Shown here piece after piece: positions 1-11,269 of a stretch of DNA of 64,000 nucleotides. The notes below the pieces were generated by a model. That model made no database searches. It saw only the letters and a program-made list of their open reading frames with translations, and was not told the origin of the DNA. Positions within the stretch are counted from its first letter, which is position 1, and every line of letters begins with the position of its first letter. The stretch comes from Nageia nagi (lineage: Eukaryota > Pinophyta): the NCBI GenBank assembly GCA_050084985.1, contig JBITNC010000002.1, positions 10,292,001-10,356,000 on the forward strand, given 5' to 3'. The translations under genes were made by a program, and so were the position numbers.

Positions 1-1829
1 AGGTGAGGATAAGAAATAAGATGGAAGCAGTCTTTGAGAGCTTGAAAGTGGTGACAAAATTTAGGGAGAGATAAAATAAATGTGTTGTCACAAATAGAAA
101 AAAAAAATTTATCTATTTCATTTTCATTGATAACATATTTTATATTTTTTGTAGTAAAAAGATTTTAAAAATTATTTATCCATTTCATTTTCATTGATAC
201 TATCTTGTATTATCGTATCCCTTTTGCATTCATTAACATACATACATGATGGAACAACATTATCCTAAAAAATAATATGATATTTCAAGATAGCCACCCA
301 AGGTAAATTAATTTTTCAATATTTTTTTTTATACAGTAGATTTTTTTCTTAGCATTTAATAGCCAAGATTCAAAATTACTATGGATTATGAATTGGACAA
401 AAAAATGTTAGAAATATAATTGACTAAACAATATAGTAATCGATGAGCATTATTTGACATAAATATACCATTAAAGAAGAAAAGTTTGAAGTAGATCACC
501 ACCACACCATGATGAGTATTCATCACAAAGATGGAGACACCAATATTTTAGAAGGGGGGAACCTAGGAAAAAACAAACTTGTATTATGAGATGAAAAAAG
601 CCTTAAGAATAATACAATAGATAATAAGAAAGCATTACTTCACACTACTATCTTTAAGATGATGAAAATGAGAGAGACCACCTCTACCTATAGATATAGA
701 GGTAGAGAATAGAAATTACAAAGTAATTCCCATAATCCACATTTGCCACCTTGTATAAGAGAAGGATGCATGCATGTGATACATAATATCACCTTAGATT
801 CCTCATAAGAGGAATTACAAATGATTATGTAGAGAGGCGTTTCTCTAATAGCAGCTAGGGGAGGGATGGAAAGGACTTAAATGTTTGGCTATCAATTTTT
901 TTTTATGATTCAATCAACTATTAAAACATGATTAATACTTGCATAAAAATTAATCTTCTAACATTTTAAATTTTTAACTAAGAATTGTATAAAAGCTAAA
1001 CAATATGCAATGAAAACATAAAAAAAGACTATCTATAAAACATAAACAACAAAGAAGATTTATATTGGGAATGTTTTTTGTCTCTTTTAAGAAAGGAAGG
1101 TTTGTTTTCTTTGAATATCTATAATATATTCAAAATTGTTGTTAATATATATGTTTAGTTCTTACGAATCTTTGTACATGCCTCTATATTCACTACGAAT
1201 ATCTCATTTATTGGAAGCATAATTTCCAAGATAGACACCTTTAGATTGATACCTCACGATATTTTAAATTTCTAGATATATGTCTTTTAAGATATGTAAA
1301 CTAGTTCATCCTCACACGTATGTGAGCGAACTTGTAATAATACAAAAAAGTTATAGGAGATTCTCTTACAACTTGAATTAATAAATACAGTTAAATAAAA
1401 GGGAAAATATCCAAAATACCGTTATAATTTTATGTAATATAAAAATACCCTTGCTTTTTAAGAAATATAAAAAAATATCTAAAGAAATCATTAAATATCA
1501 TAAACATATGAAGAAATCATAAAATATATCATCTTTAAAACAACTTAAAGAGTCAAATAAACAATAATAATCAAAGATGAAAGGGAAAATGTTATTATAT
1601 AATCAAGAGCAACAATCAACATATAATTTCATTATAGGAGTAGCATAGTAAAATAGATAAAAGATAACTCCATAATGAAGTCAAGTGAAGAAATGATAAA
1701 ATCATGTAAGCTCTTATGGAGTTAGAAGGAGAACAAATATAGAAAAGATGACGTACTAACACAGGGAATACTTGAGAGAGTTAGGTATGGTTAAATCAAT
1801 AGCCAATTTTTATAATATTAAATCCAAAT
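1..1829. other. AT-rich intergenic DNA, no gene recognised
   Basis: Very AT-rich sequence with many homopolymer A and T runs and no open frame with a recognisable protein. No LTR pair, terminal inverted repeat or RNA gene was seen. It is probably old decayed repeat DNA in front of the LINE relic that begins near 1830. Confidence 0.6.
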
Positions 1830-4700
1830 GATTATAAATAATTAAAATATAAGGGGACTAAATGGACACCTTAGACAACTGGGAATTCAAAGAATGATAA
1901 AGAAAAGTAAACCTGATGTGGTGTTACTTCATGAATCTAGAGAATCACTTGCAACAATGCAAACTATTTCAAAAAGATATTGGAGAAAAGGGGACAATGA
2001 GGTACAAACAACACAAGGATTCTTAGGAAGATTGTCTACAATGTAGAATAAAGATGTTTTTTAGTAAGTAGGAAGGCATTTTGCAATAAGGGTTCTAATA
2101 TTTGGACTAGGAGATAGAGAATCAAATACAATTTGAATGACAATCAATACTTATGGAATGAAGGAGGTGAGAAATCAAAAATCCCAATGGAAGGCAGTTC
2201 ATACTATAAGGGTATCTTATCTAGAAGATTTTTTATTAGTAGGAGGGGATATTAATGCAAAAATATCAATGAATGACTAACAAGGAGGCCTAACATAGTT
2301 GAGTGAAAAAGATAGACTCCTTATTGCTCAAGTAGATAGTCTAAAATTGGTAAATGTTTCACCATTAAGATGCAATACTACCTAGAAAAACAAAAGAAAG
2401 AAGGATAAATAATCAAATAAATACATGATAAAATATTGATAGAGAAAAGAATCTTTCATTTATGGGTATGCCATTTAGAGATCCAAATTTGTTATCTTTG
2501 GACCATTTCTTAGTAAGTCTCAACATTACCAAAAAGGTCTCTCAAAAAATATCTTTTAAATTTGATAACTTTTTTTATTCATTATGAGTAATTCCCAAGC
2601 CTAATCCAACAATGGTGGCAACAAGGGAAACTAGTACACAAGAAAACTCATTACAAAATATTATTTCAATTAAAAATTTTAAGGAACAAATTGAAAGGTT
2701 GGAACATATTTCAAATAATTGATTTTTTTTTAAAGAAGAGAAATCATATCTCAAAATTATGGAATAACTAGTAGAACAAATAAGATTGGATCCTCTCTCA
2801 AAAGAACTTTTAAAATAAGAGGAGAGGTTATTGAAAATGGAGGAACTAGATGTAAAAAAAGAGGCATATTGGAATAAAAGATCAAGAATAATCTGGTTAA
2901 AGGAGATAGAAATACCAAGTTTTTTCACTATTTGACAATTACAAGGAGCCTTCACAATAAACTTGAAGCTCTATCTAATGGCCAATGTACTAGGCAAACC
3001 ATAATTTCAAGTATGCATGATTTAGCAAATAACTACTTTATGAACTTATTCAATTCAAATACATATCTTTCTTCCCAATATTAATAATACAAAATAGATA
3101 AAATAATAGGGATAATTGATAAGAAATAAAATGTTGAACTCTTGAAAGAGATCAAAGAGAAGGAAGTTAGTACTACAATATCTAGCATGTAAATTAGAAA
3201 GCCTCTAGGACTAGATGGGCTTCCCATAGAATTTTATAAAGCTTTGTAGAATATAACACCATTGGATCTAACAACAGTTATGGAGGAAACTAAAATTAGT
3301 GGAAGAATATTAAAAGTAATCAACCATACTTTGTTGGCATTAATACCAAAAGGAGAAGAGATGGAATAAATCTCTAACTATAGACCCATAGCTATATTTA
3401 ACATGATTTATAATATAATAACTAAGTTAATGATAGATAGACTAAAAAAGATCCTACCATAATTGATATCTCCATAAAAAGTGCACTTTATACAAGGGAG
3501 ATAGATCCTAGATAAAATTGTAATAGCCCGAGAAATATTCCACATACTTAATAAAAAAGGATAGAAAGGGATGTTCTTAAAACTAGATATTTCTAAGGCT
3601 TATAACTACATCAATTGTAAGTTTCTCACAAAGATCTTTGGAAAATTTGGGTTCAAAAGGAATGGATTACTTAGGTCATGGAATGCATTACATCAATATC
3701 TTTCTTTATATCTATTAATGGATAACCTTCATAAGTTTTTCATGCATCTAAAGGCATTATACAAGGGGTTCCAATATCACCTTACATATTTATTATGTAT
3801 GTAAAGTGCTTAGAAAGGTTGATAAAAAATATATACATAAAAAAATCCATTATAGGAATAAATATAGGCACGAATTTGAACCTAACACACATATAATTCA
3901 TGGATGATACATAAATGTTGGGTGAAGCATCAATAAGAGAAGCAATGAATATAAAAGATCTTTTATATTGTTACATAACAACCAGATGATAATTGTTGAA
4001 TGAAGGAAAATCCAAGGTAGTATTATTCAATGTGAAAAAAGATTAAGAGATAGAATAACCCATATTCTAAGATTCTCAAAGTCTAATCTTCCTTTAGAAT
4101 ATTTGGGAATTCCCCTCACAATTGAAGTCTAAAATGTATAGATTAGGGAATAATCAAAGATAGAATTTATGATAATCTCTCGTATTGGAAAATTTATTGG
4201 TTGTGTTTTGGAGGGAGATTTACCTTAGTAAAATCAATCTTCCAAGCCATTGCAATCTACACAATCTTATTATTGGCATCTTCAAAAGTATTTTAAAAGA
4301 ACTTTGATGATATCATGAGGAAATTTCTTTAGTTAAGGGCTAAGAGAGTAGAAAATGAAACTTGTTAATTGGAATAAAGTGTGTCAACAAAAGGAAAATA
4401 GAGGATTGGGAATTAGAGCATCAACTAACCAAGTTCTTAATAGTAAATTATACTAGAGGTGGTTAACAAACCTAAATCAAATGTGGGGAAAATTCCTAAG
4501 AGAAAAATACTTTCCAATGCATGCATGTAAATGGGTACCAAATCTACCAATCACAATAAAGGGATAAAAAAGTTGGAAAGCTATGAAGAGAGGAGCAACC
4601 ATAATAAATAAAGGTAGCTTTCAAAAAAATTAAATTATATTTGAGAAATAATCAAAGTTCTCTTTCACATAAAAGCATAAATGATATATTATTAGGTGGA
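1830..4700 (+). pseudogene. Decayed L1-type LINE ORF2 (endonuclease, RT), relic A
   Basis: Reading the plus strand with frame changes gives the order of a plant L1 ORF2. An apurinic endonuclease comes first: RGLNG near 1853, KPDVVLLHE near 1910, GGDINA near 2245. A reverse transcriptase follows: GLDGLPIEFYKA near 3208, NYRPIA near 3380, LKLDISKAYN near 3575, and an FMDD active-site box at 3897-3908 where FADD is expected. After this comes a C-terminal stretch ending in tracts like those before the zf-RVT region, to about 4650. Dozens of stops and several frameshifts make it non-functional. It is far more diverged than the LINE at 5199-11125. No poly(A) tail or TSD could be placed, so both ends are approximate. 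Confidence 0.85.
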
Positions 4701-5178
4701 ATCATTGATGATAATGATATAAGTTATAATGATGATGATACCATATAAGGTAATCTTATACTTTTATAGTGAAATTATTACATTTTCAAGTTATAAAATT
4801 TCAATTGAGAAGATAATATTTATAGAAATAAAAATTACAATAATATAGAGGGATTTGGGAATGGAAAAAAAATGTTAGTTTCAAGGATGTTTTACAATAA
4901 TAATGGTATAAATCCTATAAATTTGTTATCAAAATATTATTTAGTACAAAAATATTATTATATGATTGTAATCTTGTATCAATGTTGAATTTTTATTACC
5001 TTAATAAATAAATATCAAATTCAAGTATCTATGAGTTCTATAAGAATATCACAAACACAATGAAATTTCTTAATCTAAAGATCCTAAAAAAATTATGTAT
5101 TCCACTTTCTATTAAAATTATCAATAATATTTGATTGAGAGGATATTATTTAAATATATAATAAATATGATTATGGCA
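4701..5178. other. AT-rich spacer between two LINEs
   Basis: AT-rich DNA with GAT/AAT runs and no recognised coding trace. It is the left flank of the young LINE insertion. On the other side of that insertion (after 11145) lies a second old LINE, so this stretch may hold upstream sequence of that older element, but I could not read any. Confidence 0.45.
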
Positions 5179-5198
5179 TTCACTTAAAAATCTCTATC
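5179..5198. repeat. Target-site duplication, left copy (20 bp)
   Basis: The 20-mer ttcacttaaaaatctctatc here is repeated exactly at 11126-11145, on the other side of the LINE. The next base outside differs on each side, so the duplication is exactly 20 bp. This is the signature of target-primed reverse transcription. Confidence 0.95.
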
Positions 5199-5429
5199 TT
5201 TTTTTTTTTTTTTTGGTAAATAAATAAATTCTATTGGTTTACTAGTTCGACAAAATTACATCATGGCCATTACTACCAATTCAAGAAGGGAATCTGTAAG
5301 ATATGTCAAGCTTATGGCAGCTACGGTGTGCACAGTACAGAAAACTAAATCCAACCTCTAAGTTCACTATGAATACCAGTATGAATACTAAGGTCGCTGC
5401 TAGGGCTCCCCCTGGAGCACATGCAGTAA

Positions 5430-5716
5430 GCTCGTCTCTGGAACTCGTCTTGGGAGCTTGTTTCTGGGGCTCGTCTGTGGGTCTCATTTCTGGAATTTAT
5501 TTCTGGAGTTTGTTTCTGGAGCTTACTTCTGGAGCTCATTTCTGGTGCTAGACTTCCTGGTGCTAGACTTTCTGGTGCTAGACGCTTTCTGGAGCTAGAC
5601 GCTTTCTGGTGCTAGACTTTCTGGTGCTAGACGCTTTCTGGAGCTAGACGCTTTCTGGTGCTAGACTCTCTGTTGCTAGACGCTTTCTGGAGCTAGACAC
5701 TTTCTGGTGCTAGACG
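5430..5716 (-). repeat. Tandem minisatellite at the 3' end of the LINE
   Basis: On the plus strand the motif ctttctggtgctagacg and close variants (gctagac with t/a and gc insertions) are repeated many times from about 5530 to 5716. A looser run of ctggagct-type units extends to about 5430. ORF2 stops inside the array, so the last residues (LAPESV) are encoded by the repeat. Variable 3' tandem repeats are known in some LINEs, where they can help the RT recognise its own RNA; that role here is inference. Confidence 0.85.
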
Positions 5717-8700
5717 CTGTCTCTTTTTTGGAAGTTGCTGTGGAACCAAGAGTTGATGTTGTTGTGACAATAGAACAGAACTGACGGCCTGGTATGAAGA
5801 GGTGGGAGCATGTTCTGTTACTGGCTTGGGGTGCACCAGTGTCCATCTTTGGAGAATTGTGGGCCAATGAGAGAAACAAGGAATCTCCTCCTGTGGAATT
5901 GATGCAACACAGAAAGTTGCATCTAAAACATTGGCTAACTGTTTTTCAAGTTTGAGCCAGCACTTCTCAACATCCACTGAGTGGCCATTGAAAAGCCGAT
6001 TGTTCCTCTCTAGCCACAAGGACCAAACGAGCATAGCAGGGGCTGCTTGCCAGAGGATTTGGAAGGACTTACTCCTAAAGGGGGATTCCCAGTACTGCAG
6101 TAGAAAGCTGATTGAGTGAGGTGTGACCCAAGGTCCTGAGCCACATTCCAAGAGTTTCCCCCATAATGCAGTTGAGTAGGGGCAAAACAACATCAGGTGG
6201 AGTCCTGTTTCTTCACTAGATCCACATAATACACAACGCCCAGGTCCAATCCAACCTCGCTTCACCAGCTGTTCCCAAGATAAAAATTTATTTTGCACTG
6301 CCAGCCATAAGAAAAAGGATGCTCTGGGCCAGGCCTTTGAAGTCCATACTCGCATCCAGACTGACGGTGGATACGAAGACTTGGCTCCATGGAAAGTAGT
6401 TTTGAATGCCAGACTTACTGAGTAGTCTCCTTTAGAGTTTAGGGTGCAAACTAACCTGTCCTCTTTCTCTGCGTTATCCAAAGTATGGACTCCTAGCAGG
6501 GATTTGAGGTTGCTGGCTTCTTGTATTAGATTCGGAGGAAGATCTACGAAGGGCCTCCACTTTCTTGTCCTGTTAGCCCAAGACCAATAGTGGAACACTT
6601 TATCACCCCAGTGGGATTTGAGGTAGGGGTGTAAGTTTTGGAAGGAGTTTAGTGAAGCAAGTGGGATAAGAAGCAGCCAAGCATCTTCCCAGAAGTCCAC
6701 CTTGTGCCCTGAACCAATTCTCCATTTGAGGAAGTGCAACACAAAGCTTCTTGCTTTTCTTAAGCCATTCCAGATAGGGGAGCCCCATGGAACTTCTGCT
6801 GCAGTAAAAATGTGCTCAGGAGAGGTATCATCAAGATACTTAGAGCGGATGGCCTGACTCCACTGGTGATGATGATCAGTGTAAATCCTCCATACTAGTT
6901 TTCCTAAAAGGGCTAGATTCATACTACGTAAGTTTTTGATTCCCAGTCCACCCCTTGACTTGGGTTGGCAAACAAGATCCCAAGCCACCAGGTGGATTTT
7001 ACGAGTCTCAGAAGCACCGTGCCATAGAAAATTACGCATGATAGCCTCCATGCGGTCTAAAATGTTTTGAGGGACCCAAAAAGCTGAAAGCCAAAAAGTA
7101 GGAATAGCACCCAACATAGCATTAAGTTTTGTGATTCTTCCAGCTGAGGAGAGCCATTTTGCTTTCCATGAGTTCATCTTGCTTTGCATTTTTTCTATTA
7201 AAGACTCCCAAAAGCCTCCAAAGTTCCCACCTATTACTAAAGGCATCCCAAGATAAGTGCTGGGGAGTTGTCCAACTGTCATGTCTATCCACTGGCTGAT
7301 TTGAGACGTGTAATAGGCTGAAATGTTGAGACCGTATATTGTAGATTTGGATCTGTTGATCTCTTGTCCTGAAGCCACTTCATAGCAATGTAAGAAATTC
7401 TTGAGGTGGATGATCTCATGATGCTGGGGGTACATGAAGAGCAGGGTGTCATCTGCGAACTGGGAATGCGTGATAGGAGGAGTGTTGCTTGTGATTTGAA
7501 GTCCATGGATCTTTCCTGTGGCTTGCAAGTTTTTTAGGCCTCTACCCAGCACTTCAGAGAGGATAATGAAGAGATATGGGGATAAGGGATCGCCTTGACG
7601 TAGCCCCCTAGTGCTGTTGAAGAAGCCTTTGGACTCACCGTTGATAAGAATTGAAAAACATGGTGCTTTAATGAGAGAAAAAATCCAATCTATCCACTGG
7701 GCCTCAAAACCAAGTTTTTCCATCACTTGCAAAAGGAAATCCCAACTCACCTTGTCAAAGGCCTTTGCGATGTCAAGTTTCAACAGCAACCCTTTGTTTT
7801 TATGTCGGTTAATAGAGTGGATCAATTCATGAACAAGCACAACCCCATCCAATAGTTGGCGACCTTTTACAAACGCTTTTTGCTCGTCTGAGATAATGTT
7901 TGCGAGGACAGTTTGGAGACGATTCGCAGCGACTTTTGAGATTACTTTGTAAATGGAATTGCATAATGAGATGGGACGAAAAGAGGTAATCATCTTAGCA
8001 TCTTTGAGTTTTGGGATTAGGGCTAAAAAGGTATGATTGATACTACGAAGAAGTTGTTTGGATTGAAAAGATTCTTGGACCACGGCAACAATTTCCTCCT
8101 TCAGAAGAGACCAAAAGTGTTGCAGGAAGCCAGGAGGGAAGCCATCAGGACCAGGAGAGCCATAGGGCTTCATTTGGAACAGTGCAGTTTCTACTTCCGC
8201 TTCACTGATTGGACTGATGAGAGGTTGATTCTGGTGGGCAGAGATTAGCTTTGGAATGTAGGAAAGCAACTGCTCTTGAGCGTACTGTCTTGGGATACAT
8301 GGCTCAGACAAGAGAGTTTGAAAAAAAGACACAATATGGTTTTCAATATCAACAGAGTTAGTAAGAGAGTGACCTTCAGGAGTGTCAAGAGATGTGATCC
8401 TGTTATGGGATCTATGGGCCAAGGTAGTGAGATGGAAGTATTTCATATTTCGATCACCTTCCTTCAGCCATTGGATTCTTGACTTCTGCCTCCACATTAA
8501 CTCTTCTGCAAGATAGGCTTTCTGAAGATGTTGAAGGAGTTGACGTTCTTGGTCTATTAGCCCCTCTTCTGGTTTCTGAATTAATTCGGTTTCAATTTGA
8601 ATTAATTGTTCCTCCAACAAGGTCCTATTTTCTATTACATTGCCAAAAGAGGACTTATTCCAAGCTTTGATTTTCTGCTTTAAACGTTGTAGTTTTGTAG

Positions 8701-9541
8701 AGAAAATGTACATAGCAGTACCAAAGACCCCAGTTTCTTCCATCCACCATTGAGTTATTAGATCATCAAAATCTTCATGTTGGAGCCACATTTTTTGAAA
8801 CCTGAAGGGCGAGGCAATCTTTTTTGGAGGGAGCTCATCAATCATTGCTACAGGCCAGTGATCAGATCCTCCGTAAGGAAGGATTTCAGATTGAACAATG
8901 TGTTCATTTTCTAACCAGTTTGAGGTGAGTAGAAAGCGATCCAACTTTTCTGAGATAGCTTGGTCAGCATGCCTTTTATTTGACCATGTATATAAGCCAT
9001 TAGCACAGGTAGGTTCAAACAACTGATGGTCATCAATGAAGGAGTTGAAGTCCTCTGCACTTGAGTCAAGTTTCCTAATACCTCCCTTCTTCTCTGTGAG
9101 ATTCTTGATGGCATTGAAGTCACCTCCTACGATGCATGGAAGGGCATCGTGTAAGGTGAGCCAGTTTGCAATTTGATTCCATAAAACCTTTTTGAGTTCA
9201 TTATTTTGAGGAGCATAGATGTTTATGAGGCCAAAGCGGTATCCAGTTACCAGGCAGCGAGCTTTGAGAGCTATCCAGGAGGAGTTAGAGTGAGCCAACG
9301 TACAGTCCAGCTGAGTATTATCCCAAAAAGTTGCCAATCCTCCAGACTGACCTACTGCTGGGCTAGATTCGAATGAGCTGTGGGACCAAAACTTCTTTTT
9401 GAGGGTAGAAAGATCAGAGTCAGAAGATTTCATTTCTTGGATCATCAGGACAGTGGGTTTTTCTGTGTGAACTAACAGTTTTGCCATTCCTAAAGTATCG
9501 GGGGAATGGAGACCCCGTGTGTTCCATGTGATGTATTTCAT
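5693..9541 (-). CDS. LINE ORF2: endonuclease, reverse transcriptase, zf-RVT
   Basis: A 1282-residue protein that nicks the target and copies the LINE RNA into it. The N-terminal apurinic-like endonuclease has WNTRG (N7), IQE (E36), GGDFNA (D141), LDRFL (about 201) and SDHWPV (H228). The reverse transcriptase has RPISLCN, KLDIAKAFD (catalytic D590), RQGDPLSPYLF and FADDTLLF (catalytic D697, D698). A C-terminal zf-RVT domain carries a CxxC...H...C cluster near residues 1060-1150 (RCVLCGSSEE...HLMLFCP). No RNase H follows. All catalytic residues are present and there is no internal stop, so the enzyme may be active. The start ATG overlaps the ORF1 stop as ATGA, which suggests translation by termination and restart. 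The last residues come from the minisatellite. Confidence 0.96.
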   Translation of the reverse strand: MKYITWNTRGLHSPDTLGMAKLLVHTEKPTVLMIQEMKSSDSDLSTLKKKFWSHSSFESSPAVGQSGGLATFWDNTQLDCTLAHSNSSWIALKARCLVTGYRFGLINIYAPQNNELKKVLWNQIANWLTLHDALPCIVGGDFNAIKNLTEKKGGIRKLDSSAEDFNSFIDDHQLFEPTCANGLYTWSNKRHADQAISEKLDRFLLTSNWLENEHIVQSEILPYGGSDHWPVAMIDELPPKKIASPFRFQKMWLQHEDFDDLITQWWMEETGVFGTAMYIFSTKLQRLKQKIKAWNKSSFGNVIENRTLLEEQLIQIETELIQKPEEGLIDQERQLLQHLQKAYLAEELMWRQKSRIQWLKEGDRNMKYFHLTTLAHRSHNRITSLDTPEGHSLTNSVDIENHIVSFFQTLLSEPCIPRQYAQEQLLSYIPKLISAHQNQPLISPISEAEVETALFQMKPYGSPGPDGFPPGFLQHFWSLLKEEIVAVVQESFQSKQLLRSINHTFLALIPKLKDAKMITSFRPISLCNSIYKVISKVAANRLQTVLANIISDEQKAFVKGRQLLDGVVLVHELIHSINRHKNKGLLLKLDIAKAFDKVSWDFLLQVMEKLGFEAQWIDWIFSLIKAPCFSILINGESKGFFNSTRGLRQGDPLSPYLFIILSEVLGRGLKNLQATGKIHGLQITSNTPPITHSQFADDTLLFMYPQHHEIIHLKNFLHCYEVASGQEINRSKSTIYGLNISAYYTSQISQWIDMTVGQLPSTYLGMPLVIGGNFGGFWESLIEKMQSKMNSWKAKWLSSAGRITKLNAMLGAIPTFWLSAFWVPQNILDRMEAIMRNFLWHGASETRKIHLVAWDLVCQPKSRGGLGIKNLRSMNLALLGKLVWRIYTDHHHQWSQAIRSKYLDDTSPEHIFTAAEVPWGSPIWNGLRKARSFVLHFLKWRIGSGHKVDFWEDAWLLLIPLASLNSFQNLHPYLKSHWGDKVFHYWSWANRTRKWRPFVDLPPNLIQEASNLKSLLGVHTLDNAEKEDRLVCTLNSKGDYSVSLAFKTTFHGAKSSYPPSVWMRVWTSKAWPRASFFLWLAVQNKFLSWEQLVKRGWIGPGRCVLCGSSEETGLHLMLFCPYSTALWGKLLECGSGPWVTPHSISFLLQYWESPFRSKSFQILWQAAPAMLVWSLWLERNNRLFNGHSVDVEKCWLKLEKQLANVLDATFCVASIPQEEIPCFSHWPTILQRWTLVHPKPVTEHAPTSSYQAVSSVLLSQQHQLLVPQQLPKKRQRLAPESV

Positions 9542-11040
9542 TGAGATACCTTTTGGAGTTTTTTGGCTTCCAAAAGCGTGTCTATATGGGATTGGGATCC
9601 CTCTTCAATATCTTCTCGAGCCAGTTGTTGGAGGGTGGCTTGATTGGTCTTCCTTCCCTTCCGTTTTTGAATCCCTGAGTTGGGATTTTTCAAGATATTG
9701 GTTGTTTGTTTCAGGGGGATAGTCTTATTAGCTGAATGAGATGTAGGGTGATGGCTAGGTGGTGGTTTCTGCTGGGAGGCAGAGTCTGGAGGATTTTGGG
9801 GAGGAGCATCTACCATATTCAGATCCATCTCTAGAAGAGGAGTGTTTGCAATAGGCTGGTTCATTGCAAGAGGGGTACTTAAGGTTTGCTCAGATGTGGA
9901 GTACAGCGGGTTGATGTTTGAGGGGAAAGGGGAAGGATTTTGGGTTTCTAGGGTAGTTACTAGTGGGCTTTGGTGGTGTTGGAAGGTGGGCGAATCCTCT
10001 TGAGCTTCACCAGTTTGCAAGACATTGAAAGGATTAGGATCCTGGAGAGTTTCTTGGGTGTCTTTTGTTTTGGGCAAACTTGGAGAGGAAGTAGATGTGG
10101 GTGCTGGAGACTTACCTGAGTTGTTTCTTCCTTTTGGCTGTTTAAATCCTTCTGTTGGGGCTTCTACTTGATTTGTGTTGACTACTGCAAGTGGACAACA
10201 ACGTGCAAGATGACCATATTCTGCACATACTCGGCATCGGAAAGGTATGTTTTCATAGTCCACGACCTGTTCCCACACTAGATCATCGTCCGGAAAATGA
10301 AGACACACTGTTGCTGGAAGGGGGGCTTGAAGATCCAGCTGCACACAGATCCTGGCATATGAGGTAGATTTTTTCTCCAAGGTGCGATCAGAAGCAAATA
10401 GAAACTCACCAATTGAGTCACCTATTTGCTCGAACACCTCTTCATACCAGTATTCAGGTGGGAAGTCTGGTAGGCGAACCCACACTGGAGCAACCGTTGG
10501 TACTTCTTCACACGGTTTGAAACCTGGATGCCAAGGCTTCATAAACAGCCCAGCTCGTCCATAGAACCATGGGCCACCCTGGAATATGGCATCTCTATCA
10601 TCCTCTGTAGCGAAAGTAACAAGGAAGTACCCATTTGAGTAGTGGCTAACTATTAAGTCCCCCTTTATCTCCCAGGTGCGATGGACCCAGGCTTCTATTA
10701 CAGATGGTTGAATACGATAGCCAAGAAATCGACAAATGAGTCCTTGATTCGTAAGGAGTTTAATCCCACTGCTAACCCTTGTGCTTCTGATTTCCACCTG
10801 GGGCATTTCCTCCGTTGCTTTTAGGCATCCATTTTCAGTTTTGTTGGGGTCTTGTACTGGGCGGTGAAAGCGCTTGTGAGATTGTTTAGCGCCACCTGAG
10901 CGTTGAATTTTAGAGCTCCTATTTCGAACAGCATCCCTGAATGATCGTTTCTGATGGTTGGACATGGAGTCTTCCTGTTCATTGGCGATGGTAGGAGGCG
11001 GCTTTTGGGGGGCCGAGGGGCCCCCCGGACCAGACGTCAT
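9538..11040 (-). CDS. LINE ORF1: RNA-binding protein (DUF4283 plus zinc knuckle)
   Basis: A 500-residue nucleic-acid chaperone that would coat the LINE RNA. Residues about 95-240 match the plant DUF4283/RRM-like fold typical of L1 ORF1 (GYRIQPSVIEAW, GPWFYGRAGLFMKPW, APVWVRLPDFPPEYW). Residues about 268-281 form a clean CCHC knuckle, CRVCAEYGHLARC. The C-terminal half is Pro/Ser/Gln-rich and of low complexity, as usual for this family, and ends in a basic KKRKGRK-like stretch. The start is the first ATG after an 85-nt GC-rich leader and is not crowded by upstream ATGs. The stop TGA shares its first two bases with the ORF2 ATG. There are no internal stops. Confidence 0.95.
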   Translation of the reverse strand: MTSGPGGPSAPQKPPPTIANEQEDSMSNHQKRSFRDAVRNRSSKIQRSGGAKQSHKRFHRPVQDPNKTENGCLKATEEMPQVEIRSTRVSSGIKLLTNQGLICRFLGYRIQPSVIEAWVHRTWEIKGDLIVSHYSNGYFLVTFATEDDRDAIFQGGPWFYGRAGLFMKPWHPGFKPCEEVPTVAPVWVRLPDFPPEYWYEEVFEQIGDSIGEFLFASDRTLEKKSTSYARICVQLDLQAPLPATVCLHFPDDDLVWEQVVDYENIPFRCRVCAEYGHLARCCPLAVVNTNQVEAPTEGFKQPKGRNNSGKSPAPTSTSSPSLPKTKDTQETLQDPNPFNVLQTGEAQEDSPTFQHHQSPLVTTLETQNPSPFPSNINPLYSTSEQTLSTPLAMNQPIANTPLLEMDLNMVDAPPQNPPDSASQQKPPPSHHPTSHSANKTIPLKQTTNILKNPNSGIQKRKGRKTNQATLQQLAREDIEEGSQSHIDTLLEAKKLQKVSQ

Positions 11041-11125
11041 GGCTTCCCTCTCGTGCGATCTGTGCAGTCCTGATTTTCCCGCTCACTGTTCGCAGTCCCC
11101 GTCCCCACAATGAAACCAAAATCGC
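11041..11125 (-). promoter_or_regulatory. LINE 5' UTR, probable internal promoter
   Basis: Eighty-five GC-rich nucleotides lie between the element's 5' end, set by the TSD, and the ORF1 ATG. LINEs must carry an internal promoter to stay mobile, and this is the only upstream space. No defined promoter box is visible, so the function is inferred from position only. Confidence 0.5.
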
Positions 11126-11145
11126 TTCACTTAAAAATCTCTATC
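11126..11145. repeat. Target-site duplication, right copy (20 bp)
   Basis: Exact second copy of the 20-mer at 5179-5198; it marks the 5' end of the LINE. Confidence 0.95.
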
Positions 11146-11269
11146 ATTTAGTTAAAGGTACAACATTTAATTTATGAAGGCAATAATATAGAAAGAGATC
11201 AACAAGCTTCTTAAATACGAGATTACCATTATAGTATAGTTAAAGTTTTTATTTAAGGAAATACCAAGG

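Larger units (their letters stand above)
5199..11125 (-). mobile_element. Complete young L1-type LINE with poly(A) tail and perfect TSD
   Basis: A 5.9-kb non-LTR retrotransposon on the minus strand. The order is a short GC-rich 5' UTR (11125-11041), ORF1, ORF2, a repetitive 3' UTR, and a 16-nt poly(A) tail seen as T16 at 5199-5214. It is bounded by an exact 20-bp target duplication. Both ORFs are open and keep their catalytic residues. The base composition is clearly richer in GC than the surrounding old DNA. Full length, open frames and a mutation-free TSD all point to a recent and possibly still mobile copy. It landed between two much older LINE relics. Confidence 0.95.

Noticed and set aside
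660-710. Small inverted repeat cctctacctata/tatagaggtagag as a microRNA precursor
   Set aside because: The stem is short and imperfect, with no extended arm pairing; no support for a miRNA.
3571-3804. 77-codon frame as an independent gene
   Set aside because: It is the LKLDISKAYN segment of the decayed LINE RT (relic A).
5303-5551. Open frames on the plus strand across 5300-10564 (for example 5303-5551, 7611-7832, 8033-8248, 10382-10564)
   Set aside because: They are shadows of the LINE ORF1 and ORF2 on the minus strand; codon periodicity and conserved domains belong to the minus-strand frames.
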